Source: CAYXRS01 sp964636485 (GTDB lineage: Bacteria > Gemmatimonadota > Gemmatimonadetes > Gemmatimonadales > Gemmatimonadaceae). From it: a stretch of 41,068 bases of DNA. Each line of letters opens with the position of its first letter. Position 1 is the first letter of the stretch. The notes beneath the pieces were generated by a model. That model was not told the DNA's origin. It ran no database searches and saw only the letters and a program-made list of their open reading frames with translations. Positions 25,572-32,599 of this stretch are shown here, piece after piece. Location: positions 1 through 41,068 of the forward strand of contig CAZWSO010000006.1 of NCBI GenBank assembly GCA_964636485.1. The letters are read 5' to 3'. The translations under genes were made by a program, and so were the position numbers.

Positions 25572-25600
25572 TTGCACTTCTGCTCCGTCGTTCGTATGCT
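25572..25600 (+). promoter_or_regulatory. candidate sigma70 promoter for the DUF6265 lipoprotein gene
   Basis: TTGCAC at 25572-25577, a 17-bp spacer and TATGCT at 25595-25600, giving an expected start near 25607 and a leader of about 65 nt that ends in a GGAGGT Shine-Dalgarno sequence (25661-25666). Confidence 0.6.
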
Positions 25601-25672
25601 CGTCCCGCCGCGTGGTGCAGCCTCTTTTCGGGCCAAACGCGATGGTACCGGTCTCAACGTTGGAGGTCGGAA

Positions 25673-26191
25673 GTGCGGAAGCTCGTCTTCGCGCTGCTCC
25701 TCCTGGCGAGTTGCGCTCCTCACATACCCGCGCGCGCACGCATCGAGGCGATTACCTCGGCGGCCGGCGTTGTGTCCGAGGAACCAGCTGTAGGCCGGCT
25801 TGGCTGGCTTAGCGGATGCTGGGAGGCCCGATCCGATGGCACCACGGTAGAAGAGTACTGGTCCGACCCGCGTGGAGGCTCGATGATCGGCGTGAGCCGG
25901 TCGATCCGCGGCGACAGCACTCTCACGCACGAGTTGATGCTGGTGCGTACCGTCGGCGGAAGGCTCGCATTCGAGGCGCTACCGAGTGGGCAGTCGTGGA
26001 CGCGGTTCGTGCTCGTATCGTTGAGCGACTCATCGGTCGCATTCGAGAATCCGGCGCATGACTTTCCCCAGCGGATTCGCTATCGCCGCACGGCCATGGA
26101 CTCACTGCTCGCCCAGGCAGAGGGCACGGTGAACGGTCTTGGGCGCGTGGTAACCTTCCCGTATGCGCGCATCCGCTGCCCGCAGGGCTGA
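25673..26191 (+). CDS. lipoprotein of the DUF6265 family
   Basis: A 172-residue secreted protein of unknown function. The N-terminus is a lipoprotein signal peptide (RKLVFALLLLASC, lipobox L-A-S-C). The domain after it has the recurrent pattern of DUF6265: LGWLSGCWEA, EEYWSDPRGGSMIGVSR, FENPAHDFPQRIRYRR and a closing EGTVNG. The GTG start at 25673 has GGAGGT just upstream. It stands alone, facing rex convergently. I can suggest no biochemical role; the family assignment rests on recognising these motifs. Confidence 0.8.
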   Translation: MRKLVFALLLLASCAPHIPARARIEAITSAAGVVSEEPAVGRLGWLSGCWEARSDGTTVEEYWSDPRGGSMIGVSRSIRGDSTLTHELMLVRTVGGRLAFEALPSGQSWTRFVLVSLSDSSVAFENPAHDFPQRIRYRRTAMDSLLAQAEGTVNGLGRVVTFPYARIRCPQG

Positions 26192-26250
26192 GGTGAGCAC
26201 GCGTCGGGCCTCCACTGGGCGTGTTGAGCAACCCATGCCGCTCGTGTACC

Positions 26251-26874
26251 TCAGTCCCGGTTTACGAGGGCGAAGCTGAGCCCTTCTAGCTCCATCGCCA
26301 TGTTCACCGTCTTGAGCGTCACACCTTCCGGGATGCGAAGCTGGGCGGGGGCGAAGTTCATGATCGCGCGGATTCCAACACGCACCACGCGATCGACCAC
26401 CTGCTGCGCTGCCTCGGCCGGAACGGTGATGACGGCGATGTCAGCGTCTCGCGCCTCGGCATCGCTTTCCAGCGAGTGCAGCGGCCGCACAGTGCAGCCG
26501 TTGAGTACGGTGCCGACCTTGGCCGGATCACTGTCGTACACGGCAGTGATGCGGAACCCGCGCTGCGCGAATCCTCGGTACTGAGCGAGTGCGCTACCGA
26601 TCTTCCCGGCACCAATGATGATTACGTTCCAGTCCTGCTCGAGGCCGAGGATTTGCCGCATGCGCGCGGCAAGCTCGGGAACGGCGTAACCCATTCCGCG
26701 CTTGCCAAAGGAACCAAAGAAGGAGAGGTCCTTGCGAACCTGGGCTGAGGTGGTACCGCCACGCTCGGCGAGCTCTTCGCTGGAGATGGTGGCGAGCCCC
26801 CGAGCTTCGAACTCCTCGAGAAAGCGCAGGTAGAGCGACAGGCGTCGGACTGTGGACTCGGCGATCCGTCTCAC
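26251..26874 (-). CDS. rex: redox-sensing transcriptional repressor Rex
   Basis: Rex senses the NADH/NAD+ ratio and represses respiratory or fermentative genes when NAD+ is high. The protein has an N-terminal winged helix (STVRRLSLYLRFLEE ... TTSAQVRKDLSFFGSFGKRGMGY). A Rossmann NAD(H)-binding domain follows, with IIIGAGKIGSAL, and a final helix that swaps between subunits. I favour GTG 26874 (207 aa, M-R-R-I-A-E-S-T) because it gives the usual family length and leaves the Rex operator in the 5' untranslated region. The longer reading from GTG 26898 adds K-K-F-T-R-A-A and would encode the operator itself. It is divergent from arcA. Confidence 0.92.
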   Translation of the reverse strand: MRRIAESTVRRLSLYLRFLEEFEARGLATISSEELAERGGTTSAQVRKDLSFFGSFGKRGMGYAVPELAARMRQILGLEQDWNVIIIGAGKIGSALAQYRGFAQRGFRITAVYDSDPAKVGTVLNGCTVRPLHSLESDAEARDADIAVITVPAEAAQQVVDRVVRVGIRAIMNFAPAQLRIPEGVTLKTVNMAMELEGLSFALVNRD

Positions 26875-26882
26875 GGCGGCTC

Positions 26883-26900
26883 TTGTGAATTTCTTCACAA
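26883..26900. promoter_or_regulatory. Rex operator (palindrome) at the 5' end of rex
   Basis: TTGTGAATTTCTTCACAA is a perfect 7-bp inverted repeat (TTGTGAA/TTCACAA) around a 4-bp centre. It matches the Bacillus-type Rex consensus TTGTGAA-WWWW-TTCACAA at 17 of 18 positions. On the - strand a TAGCTT (26905-26900) that could serve as the rex -10 box abuts it, so bound Rex would block its own promoter. The arcA start is 75 bp away. Confidence 0.85.
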
Positions 26901-26938
26901 AGCTACTGCCTGCCGCTATGGAAGGGAAGCTGCGCGGC

Positions 26939-26967
26939 TAGAGCACGGTCACAGCGCGGGTTATCTT
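26939..26967 (+). promoter_or_regulatory. possible arcA promoter predicting a leaderless mRNA
   Basis: TATCTT at 26962-26967 lies 7 nt before the arcA ATG (26975), so the start of transcription would coincide with the start codon; there is no Shine-Dalgarno sequence. The -35 region is weak (TAGAGC at 26939-26944, 17-bp spacer), as might be expected for a promoter needing an activator. Confidence 0.4.
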
Positions 26968-26974
26968 CCCTCTC

Positions 26975-28210
26975 ATGTCTGTTCACGTCACGTCGGAAAT
27001 CGGCCGGCTAGGAGCCGTTCTGGTCCACACCCCCGGCCCCGAGCTCCTTGCCGTTACGCCGAGCACCCGCGAGGACTACCTCTACGATGACATTATCGAC
27101 ACCGAGATTGCTCAGCGAGAGCACCAGCGGTTCGTGGCGATTCTCGAGCGTTTCGCCGAGGTATATCAGGTGCGCGACCTCCTGGCCGAGGTAGCTGGCG
27201 ACCCTTCGGTGCGTGACCTTCTGATTCGTGAGACGCTCGACATCGTGCCCTCCGGAGAGATCGCCAGGGAACTCGGCCAGACACCCTCGGGCGAGCTGGT
27301 ACGCATGCTGATCGAGGGACGCGAGGAGGAACCGGGGCCGCTGGCACGCACGCTCAACGAGACGGGCTACATGCTGCCGCCCCTCCCGAATCTCTTCTTC
27401 ACTCGCGACATAGCGATGGTGCTTGGCCAGCACGTGCTTATCGGCTCCATGCGCCACGATGTGCGGTGGTCGGAAGAGCTGATTATGAAGGCGCTCTTCC
27501 TCCACCACCCAAAGCTGAGGAATGCGGGCATTCTCTACGATGGGGCCGCCGAGCGGCGCCACAATTACACCCTTGAAGGTGGCGATGTCCACCCGCTGCG
27601 CGAAGACACGATGCTGATTGGCTTCAGCGAGCGATCGAGTCCGGCGGCAATAGACAATCTTACCGACGTGCTCTTCGAGCGCACGCCCATCACGGACATC
27701 GTGGTGGTCGTCATGCCGGGGGAGAACGCGGCTATCCACCTCGACATGATCTTCACGCAGGTGGACCGGGAGCTGTGTGCAATCTATCCGCCTCATTTCG
27801 TCGGCCCCGAGCGGCTCGCCATTCTGCACCGGAGGAAGGGGCAGAAGGAGATGCGTGAGATGCCGAACATATTCGCGGCGCTGCAAAATGTGGGTCTGCC
27901 GATGGAGCCGATCTTTTGCGGTGGCGACAAGCGGGCCGTGCAGGAGCGGGAGCAGTGGGCCTCCGGCTGCAACTTCACGTCAATGCGTCCCGGCGTAGTC
28001 CTCTCCTATGCGCGCAACGAAGCGACCCTGTGTGAGATGGAAAAGATGGGTTTCCGCGTCGTGTCGGCCGTCCCGTTCCTCACCGGGGAAGAGCGTATGC
28101 GCGACGATGAACGGTTGGTGATCGTGTTCGAGGGAAGCGAGCTGGTGCGCGGCGGCGGTGGTCCGCGCTGCATGACACTTCCGCTGCACCGCGAGGATCC
28201 ATGGATGTGA
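26975..28210 (+). CDS. arcA: arginine deiminase
   Basis: Hydrolyses arginine to citrulline and ammonia, first step of the arginine deiminase pathway. The 411-residue protein has the guanidino-modifying fold with FTRD, EGGDVHPL, catalytic histidine in HLDMIFTQVD and catalytic cysteine C399 in GGGGPRCMTLPLHR, so it should be active. arcB (ornithine carbamoyltransferase), arcC (carbamate kinase) and arcD (antiporter) are absent from the neighbourhood. It is divergent from rex and its promoter region lies close to the Rex operator. Its end overlaps an exonuclease gene. Confidence 0.95.
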   Translation: MSVHVTSEIGRLGAVLVHTPGPELLAVTPSTREDYLYDDIIDTEIAQREHQRFVAILERFAEVYQVRDLLAEVAGDPSVRDLLIRETLDIVPSGEIARELGQTPSGELVRMLIEGREEEPGPLARTLNETGYMLPPLPNLFFTRDIAMVLGQHVLIGSMRHDVRWSEELIMKALFLHHPKLRNAGILYDGAAERRHNYTLEGGDVHPLREDTMLIGFSERSSPAAIDNLTDVLFERTPITDIVVVVMPGENAAIHLDMIFTQVDRELCAIYPPHFVGPERLAILHRRKGQKEMREMPNIFAALQNVGLPMEPIFCGGDKRAVQEREQWASGCNFTSMRPGVVLSYARNEATLCEMEKMGFRVVSAVPFLTGEERMRDDERLVIVFEGSELVRGGGGPRCMTLPLHREDPWM

Positions 28211-29130
28211 GCCTCGACAATGGGCGTGGCCCCACTGGGGTGCGCAGCGATGAAGCGCGCACCGTTCTGACGGAGAAGGCGTTTGCCTATCTGGCGCGAG
28301 TGGGGGAAGCAGATGACGTCGCCCTCATTTCGCACGTATGCGACCTGCCGGGTGCGCCGCCGCGCGTGGCGGAGCGCCTGGCCGCGGCGCTCTGTGCCAG
28401 AGATGCGTCGTTCGTTCGAGGCGCGGACGGGCGGTGGCGGCTGGCGCCTCCCGATGGCTCGACGCGTGTGGCCTCGTCTAGGACGGCAGCGGGACCCTCC
28501 GTACTGGACGGATTATCGTACGTGGTGGTGGACGTGGAGACCACGGGCACGCGACATTGGCATGGCGACCGCGTGACGGAGATCGCGGCCGTGGTTGTGC
28601 GCGACGGTCGCGTTGAGCGGCGATGGGAGACGCTCGTCAATCCGCAGCGCTCGATCCCACCGATGATCACCAGGTTAACGAACATCACCTGGGATATGGT
28701 GAGGACGGCGCCGCTGTTCACCGACGTGTGCGACAATCTCCTCGATGTGCTCGCCGGCAGCGTGTTCGTGGCGCACAATGCGAATTTTGACTGGCGGTTT
28801 CTCTCGGCGGAAGTGCAGCGCGCCACCGGCCGGCGGCTCGAGGGCCGGCGTCTCTGCACGGTGCGCCTGGCGCGGCGGCTCCTCCCACAGCTTCGCAGCA
28901 GGAAGCTGGACGCACTTGCGTACTACTACGGCATTGAGATCACGGCGCGCCACCGGGCCGGGGGCGACGCCGTGGCAACCGCGCATGTCCTCCTGCGTCT
29001 CCTGGCCGCGGCGCGCGACCGCGAGTGCTGCACGTGGGATGACCTCCAGGCGCTACTGCGCGCGCCGCGCCGCGCGTCACGCCGACGAAGCGTCATGCCC
29101 GGACCAGTGTCCCGCGACACGACCGCATGA
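28201..29130 (+). CDS. DEDDh 3'-5' exonuclease (DNA polymerase III epsilon-like)
   Basis: In the 309-residue protein the catalytic DEDDh exonuclease domain occupies about residues 100-280. It has Exo I VVVDVETTGT (D and E), Exo II HNANFDWRFL and Exo III HRAGGDAVAT (H and D). Residues 1-95 resemble the winged-helix-like N-terminal part seen in DinG/epsilon-type stand-alone exonucleases but are not assignable by eye. The C-terminal tail is Arg-rich. Start ATG 28201 overlaps arcA by 10 bp; in-frame GTG 28207 gives a 4-bp overlap and is also plausible. No polymerase or UvrC-like fusion is present. A repair or RNA/DNA turnover role is likely but unproven. Confidence 0.85.
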   Translation: MDVSLDNGRGPTGVRSDEARTVLTEKAFAYLARVGEADDVALISHVCDLPGAPPRVAERLAAALCARDASFVRGADGRWRLAPPDGSTRVASSRTAAGPSVLDGLSYVVVDVETTGTRHWHGDRVTEIAAVVVRDGRVERRWETLVNPQRSIPPMITRLTNITWDMVRTAPLFTDVCDNLLDVLAGSVFVAHNANFDWRFLSAEVQRATGRRLEGRRLCTVRLARRLLPQLRSRKLDALAYYYGIEITARHRAGGDAVATAHVLLRLLAAARDRECCTWDDLQALLRAPRRASRRRSVMPGPVSRDTTA

Positions 29131-30002
29131 GTGCCCCAGTGCCGCTGGTCCAGACACGAATACTCGGTCGCTGGCGTATTCATGCCATTCAGGCCGGGGG
29201 GCAGAAGCTCGACGGCGGCGCGATGTTCGGCGTCGTACCGAAGCCGTTGTGGGAGCGGCGCATCCCCGCCGATGAACGCAATCGTATCGCCCTCGGTATG
29301 CGGTGCCTCCTCGTTGAGCACGACGATGGGCTGATCCTGATCGATACGGGGGCGGGAAACAAGGAGAGCGAGAAGTTTCACGACATCTACGGCATCGAGA
29401 ACGCTGGCGCCGATGGCCGAACGAGTCTCGAGGACGGGCTGCGCGCCGCCGGCCACGGTCCCGATGATGTCACGCATGTCATCAACACTCACCTGCACTT
29501 CGATCACGGTGGAGGCAACACGTATTCGGACGGTGAAGGAATTGTGCGGCCCAGCTTCCCACACGCGCGTCACTACGTGCAGCGAGGCGAGTACGAGTTC
29601 GCCACTCGGGTGAACGAGCGGACGGCCGCCAGCTACTTTCCGCGCAACTTCGAGCCGTTGCGGGAAAGCCGCCAGCTCGAGCTCATTCGGGGAGAGCCCG
29701 AGATCCTCCCGGGTATCTCCGTTGTGCTGACACCGGGACACGTACCCTGCCATCAGAGTGTCCGACTGGATTCGGGCGGGGAAACTGCGGTTTTCCTGGG
29801 GGACGTGGTTCCCACCGCGGCGCATCTGCCGCTCCCCTGGATCATGGGCTACGACGTAGAGCCGCTCGTAACGCTGGAATCGAAGCGAGATCTCCTAAGA
29901 CGGGCCGCCGAGGAAGAGTGGCTGCTGGTATTCGAGCATGACGCCAGCGTCGCCTGGGGAAGGGTGAGGCACGACGGCAAAGCTTATGAGCTGAAGGATT
30001 AG
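29127..30002 (+). CDS. metallo-beta-lactamase fold hydrolase
   Basis: A 291-residue MBL-fold protein. Metal ligands are clear: THLHFDHGGG (HxHxDH), LTPGHVPCHQS (third histidine), FLGDVVPT (bridging aspartate) and a late histidine in VFEHDASV. The overall pattern resembles YtnP/AHL-lactonase-like hydrolases, but the substrate cannot be assigned. It overlaps the exonuclease gene (ATGA), so arcA-exonuclease-hydrolase look like one transcription unit. No signal peptide is seen. Confidence 0.88.
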   Translation: MSAPVPLVQTRILGRWRIHAIQAGGQKLDGGAMFGVVPKPLWERRIPADERNRIALGMRCLLVEHDDGLILIDTGAGNKESEKFHDIYGIENAGADGRTSLEDGLRAAGHGPDDVTHVINTHLHFDHGGGNTYSDGEGIVRPSFPHARHYVQRGEYEFATRVNERTAASYFPRNFEPLRESRQLELIRGEPEILPGISVVLTPGHVPCHQSVRLDSGGETAVFLGDVVPTAAHLPLPWIMGYDVEPLVTLESKRDLLRRAAEEEWLLVFEHDASVAWGRVRHDGKAYELKD

Positions 30003-30336
30003 CCGGTACGCTCTCCCGGTGGTTAGCGTGCGCGCCAGAGAAGCGCCGCTGACTCGGGGCCGGTTGGACGTTCGCTCGACGAAGCCGCCGGCTCCCCCCG
30101 CCGAAGCACTTGCCTCCTATCCCCTGTTCCCCTAAGTTTCAGCTCGACAACACGCTAAGTAGAGCGTAACGTCTTGCGCTCTCACCCTCCGGCCCCCGCG
30201 CCTCCGCGTGCGGTTTGGTGCTGTAGGTGTTCACGGTCGAACGAGATGCTCCCCGATAGTGGAGAGCGCCCGGTCGCATCGCGGACTCCAGGGTGGGAGT
30301 TCGCGATTTTGTTTTCCCGCGCGGAGGGTACAGAGT
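30003..30336 (+). promoter_or_regulatory. infC leader region with tandem candidate promoters
   Basis: This 334-bp gap has no convincing gene. Two sigma70-type promoters can be placed: TTGCCT (30110-30115)-17 bp-TAAGTT (30133-30138), and TCGACA (30144-30149)-17 bp-TAACGT (30167-30172). Transcription from either would give a leader of about 160-190 nt before the infC ATT. A long leader is common for infC-rpmI-rplT operons, where L20 or IF3 can act; I did not find a recognisable L20-binding pseudoknot. Confidence 0.55.
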
Positions 30337-30852
30337 ATTCAGGACAGCACAAAGCGCGTACGCGTCAACCGGCAGATTCGCATTAGTCCTCTGCGTGTCA
30401 TCGCGCCCGACGGATCCCAAATGGGTATCATCGATCTGGAAACGGCGTTGGCCTCGGCCGAGGCGCAGGGTCTCGATCTCGTCGAAGTCGCCCCAATGGC
30501 CCGGCCCCCGGTGGTCCGAATCATGGACTACGGGAAATTCAAGTTCGATCAGGCAAAGCAGGCGCGGCAGGCGAAGAAGAAACAGCACGTCATCCAGTTG
30601 AAGGAAGTCAAGTATCGTCCGGGAATCGACGACCACGACTTCGATACGAAGACGCGCCACGCGCGACGCTTTTTGAGCGAGGGGAACAAGGTCAAGGTGA
30701 CCATGATGTTCCGTGGCCGTCAGGTGGCGCGCCCGGAGTTGGGCAAGGATGTGCTCGATCGGGTGGCTACCGTGCTCGCCGACATCGGCAAGGTCGAGGC
30801 GGATGCGAAGCTCGAGGGCCGGAACATGACGATGATTCTTGCACCGAAATAA
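30337..30852 (+). CDS. infC: translation initiation factor IF-3 (ATT start codon)
   Basis: IF-3 binds the 30S subunit and checks start-codon pairing. From ATT 30337 the protein is 171 residues (I/M-Q-D-S-T-K-R-V-R-V-N-R-Q-I-R), the normal family size. The N-domain has RISPLRVIAPDGSQMGI. A lysine-rich linker (FKFDQAKQARQAKKKQ) leads to the C-domain, with EVKYRPGIDDHDFDTKTRHARRFLSEGNKVKV and EGRNMTMILAPK at the end. No ATG, GTG or TTG is suitably placed in frame, whereas GGAGGG (30323-30328) sits 8 nt before the ATT. AUU starts on infC are known from E. coli, where IF-3 represses its own synthesis through them. Confidence 0.94.
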   Translation: MQDSTKRVRVNRQIRISPLRVIAPDGSQMGIIDLETALASAEAQGLDLVEVAPMARPPVVRIMDYGKFKFDQAKQARQAKKKQHVIQLKEVKYRPGIDDHDFDTKTRHARRFLSEGNKVKVTMMFRGRQVARPELGKDVLDRVATVLADIGKVEADAKLEGRNMTMILAPK

Positions 30853-30866
30853 GTCGGGGTAGTTCA

Positions 30867-31064
30867 ATGCCAAAGATGAAAACACATAAGGGCGCCGCCA
30901 AACGCTTCAGGGTGACGGGCTCGGGAAAGGTCAGGCGCAACAAGGCCTACAAGAGCCACATCCTCACCAAGAAGTCGCCCAAGCGGAAGCGCAACTTGCG
31001 CCGGGAAACGCTGGTGGTCACCAAGGGTGACACGAAGCGTATTCGGCGCCTGATCCAGGCGTAA
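30867..31064 (+). CDS. rpmI: 50S ribosomal protein L35
   Basis: A 65-residue, Lys/Arg-rich protein starting P-K-M-K-T-H-K-G-A-A-K-R-F and containing RNKAYKSHILTKKSPKRKRNL, the L35 signature. It sits 14 bp after infC and 10 bp before rplT in the classical infC-rpmI-rplT order. Confidence 0.97.
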   Translation: MPKMKTHKGAAKRFRVTGSGKVRRNKAYKSHILTKKSPKRKRNLRRETLVVTKGDTKRIRRLIQA

Positions 31065-31074
31065 GGAGGAGCGC

Positions 31075-31437
31075 ATGCCACGCGTCAAAAGCAACGTCGC
31101 GAGACTGAAGCGCAAGAAGCAGATCATGAAGGCTGCCCGCGGCGCCTACGGCGGCCGCAGCAAACTCTGGAAGGCTGCCAAGGAGAACGTCGAACGCGGT
31201 TGGGCGTATGCCTACCGCGATCGCAAGAACAAGAAGCGTGATTTCCGCCGGCTCTGGATTGTCCGCATCAACGCGGCTGCGCGGCAGCACGACATGAGCT
31301 ACAGCACGTTCATGAACGGGCTGAAGAGGGCTGGCATCGAAGTGGACCGGAAGATCCTCGCCGATCTCGCGGTGCACGACACGCAGGCGTTTACGCTTCT
31401 TGCCGACAAGGCCCGGACCGCGCTGAACGCCGCCTGA
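31075..31437 (+). CDS. rplT: 50S ribosomal protein L20
   Basis: Binds 23S rRNA early in 50S assembly. The 120-residue protein begins PRVKSNVARLKRKKQIMKAA and includes RDRKNKKRDFRRLWIVRINAAAR, then the C-terminal globular domain (GIEVDRKILADLAVHD). ATG 31075 has a strong AAGGAGGA Shine-Dalgarno sequence. L20 commonly represses its own operon through the leader. Confidence 0.97.
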   Translation: MPRVKSNVARLKRKKQIMKAARGAYGGRSKLWKAAKENVERGWAYAYRDRKNKKRDFRRLWIVRINAAARQHDMSYSTFMNGLKRAGIEVDRKILADLAVHDTQAFTLLADKARTALNAA

Positions 31438-31511
31438 CAGGCGCTGCTCGACCCGCGTTTTCTGCCTTCCAGGCCCGAGCGCACCCGAGCCGCCACCCTG
31501 ACACCTGAGCG

Positions 31512-31548
31512 ACCGGCGGCAGCGCAGTCACTGCCGCCGGTTCTCGTT
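31512..31548 (+). terminator. hairpin terminator or attenuator between rplT and pheS
   Basis: An 11-bp GC-rich stem ACCGGCGGCAG (31512-31522) / CTGCCGCCGGT (31531-31541) with an 8-nt loop is followed by TCTCGTTTCCC. The T-run is broken, so termination may be partial. This would let some infC operon transcripts continue into pheS-pheT. Confidence 0.6.
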
Positions 31549-31567
31549 TCCCTCGCCGAGGATTCCC

Positions 31568-32599
31568 TTGCGTCTCGAGGATTTTCGCGCCGAAGCAGAA
31601 GCGATCCGAAACGATGCGCGTGAGCGCCTCGCCACGGTGAAGTCCCTGGACGCACTTACGGAGCTGCGCCACCGGCTGATCGGTCGGGCAAGTGGACGCC
31701 TCACCGCGCTGATGCGCGCCATTGCCACCGTGCCGTCAGGGGAGCGCCCGCAGGCCGGTGCGGCGGTGAACGCGCTTCGGAACGAGGTGGAGGGCTGGCT
31801 GGCGGCGCGCGGAAATGAGCTGCGTGCCGCCGGACCGCGTGCCGCCGAGGATTTCGATCACACCATGCCAGCACGTCATCGCTGGCGCGGCGCGTATCAT
31901 CCGGTGACCCTGGTGATCCAGGAGATCGTCGAGATCTTCCGCGAGCTCGGGTTCACGGTGGCATACGGCCCAGAAGCCGAGACGGACTGGTATAACTTTC
32001 TCGCGCTCAACTTCCCGCCCGATCATCCGGCGATGGACCTGCACGACACCCTTTACCTGGGGGAGGGACGGCTGCTGCGCACTCACACTTCTCCGGTACA
32101 GGTGCGCACCCTGCAGGCGTCGCCTCCGCCGATCCGGGTAGTGATTCCCGGCAATTGCTACCGTCGCGATTTCTTCGACGCGTCCCATGCCCCAATGTTC
32201 TCTCAGATCGAGGGGCTGGCGGTGGACGAGGGGATCTCCTTCGTTGACCTGAAGGCCACGCTCGATCACTTCGCCAACCGGTTCTTCGGGACGACACGCA
32301 CGCGATTCCGACCCAGCTTCTTTCCTTTTACCGAGCCGTCGGCGGAGATGGACGTACAATGCCGACTGTGTGATGGAAGGGGGTGTGCCGGCTGCAAGGG
32401 GACGGGCTGGATGGAGATTCTCGGCTCGGGCATGGTGCACCCCAGCGTCCTGGAAGCCTCGGGCGTGGACAGTGAGCGCTACACGGGCTGGGCCTTCGGC
32501 ATGGGACCGGCTCGCGTCGCAATGCAACGCTTCGGTTTGCCGGATATACGACTTCTTTACGATTCCGATATGCGTTTTCTGGAGCAGTTCGCCGAATGA
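31568..32599 (+). CDS. pheS: phenylalanyl-tRNA synthetase alpha subunit
   Basis: Catalytic subunit of the (alpha beta)2 synthetase that charges tRNA-Phe. The 343-residue protein has an N-terminal coiled coil (1-90). Class II motifs follow: motif 1-2 region HPVTLVIQEIVEIFRELGF and NCYRRDFFDASHAPMFSQIEGLAV, and motif 3 in GWAFGMGPARVAM. A zinc-ribbon-like insertion C-R-L-C-D-G-R-G-C-A-G-C-K-G-T-G-W is present, as in several bacterial lineages. The start is TTG 31568, with GAGG 7 nt upstream. Its stop overlaps pheT (ATGA). Confidence 0.96.
   Translation: MRLEDFRAEAEAIRNDARERLATVKSLDALTELRHRLIGRASGRLTALMRAIATVPSGERPQAGAAVNALRNEVEGWLAARGNELRAAGPRAAEDFDHTMPARHRWRGAYHPVTLVIQEIVEIFRELGFTVAYGPEAETDWYNFLALNFPPDHPAMDLHDTLYLGEGRLLRTHTSPVQVRTLQASPPPIRVVIPGNCYRRDFFDASHAPMFSQIEGLAVDEGISFVDLKATLDHFANRFFGTTRTRFRPSFFPFTEPSAEMDVQCRLCDGRGCAGCKGTGWMEILGSGMVHPSVLEASGVDSERYTGWAFGMGPARVAMQRFGLPDIRLLYDSDMRFLEQFAE

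Noticed and set aside
30200..30290. A possible tRNA in the infC leader (GTCGAAC resembles a T-loop)
   Set aside because: No acceptor stem, D-arm or anticodon arm can be folded around it.
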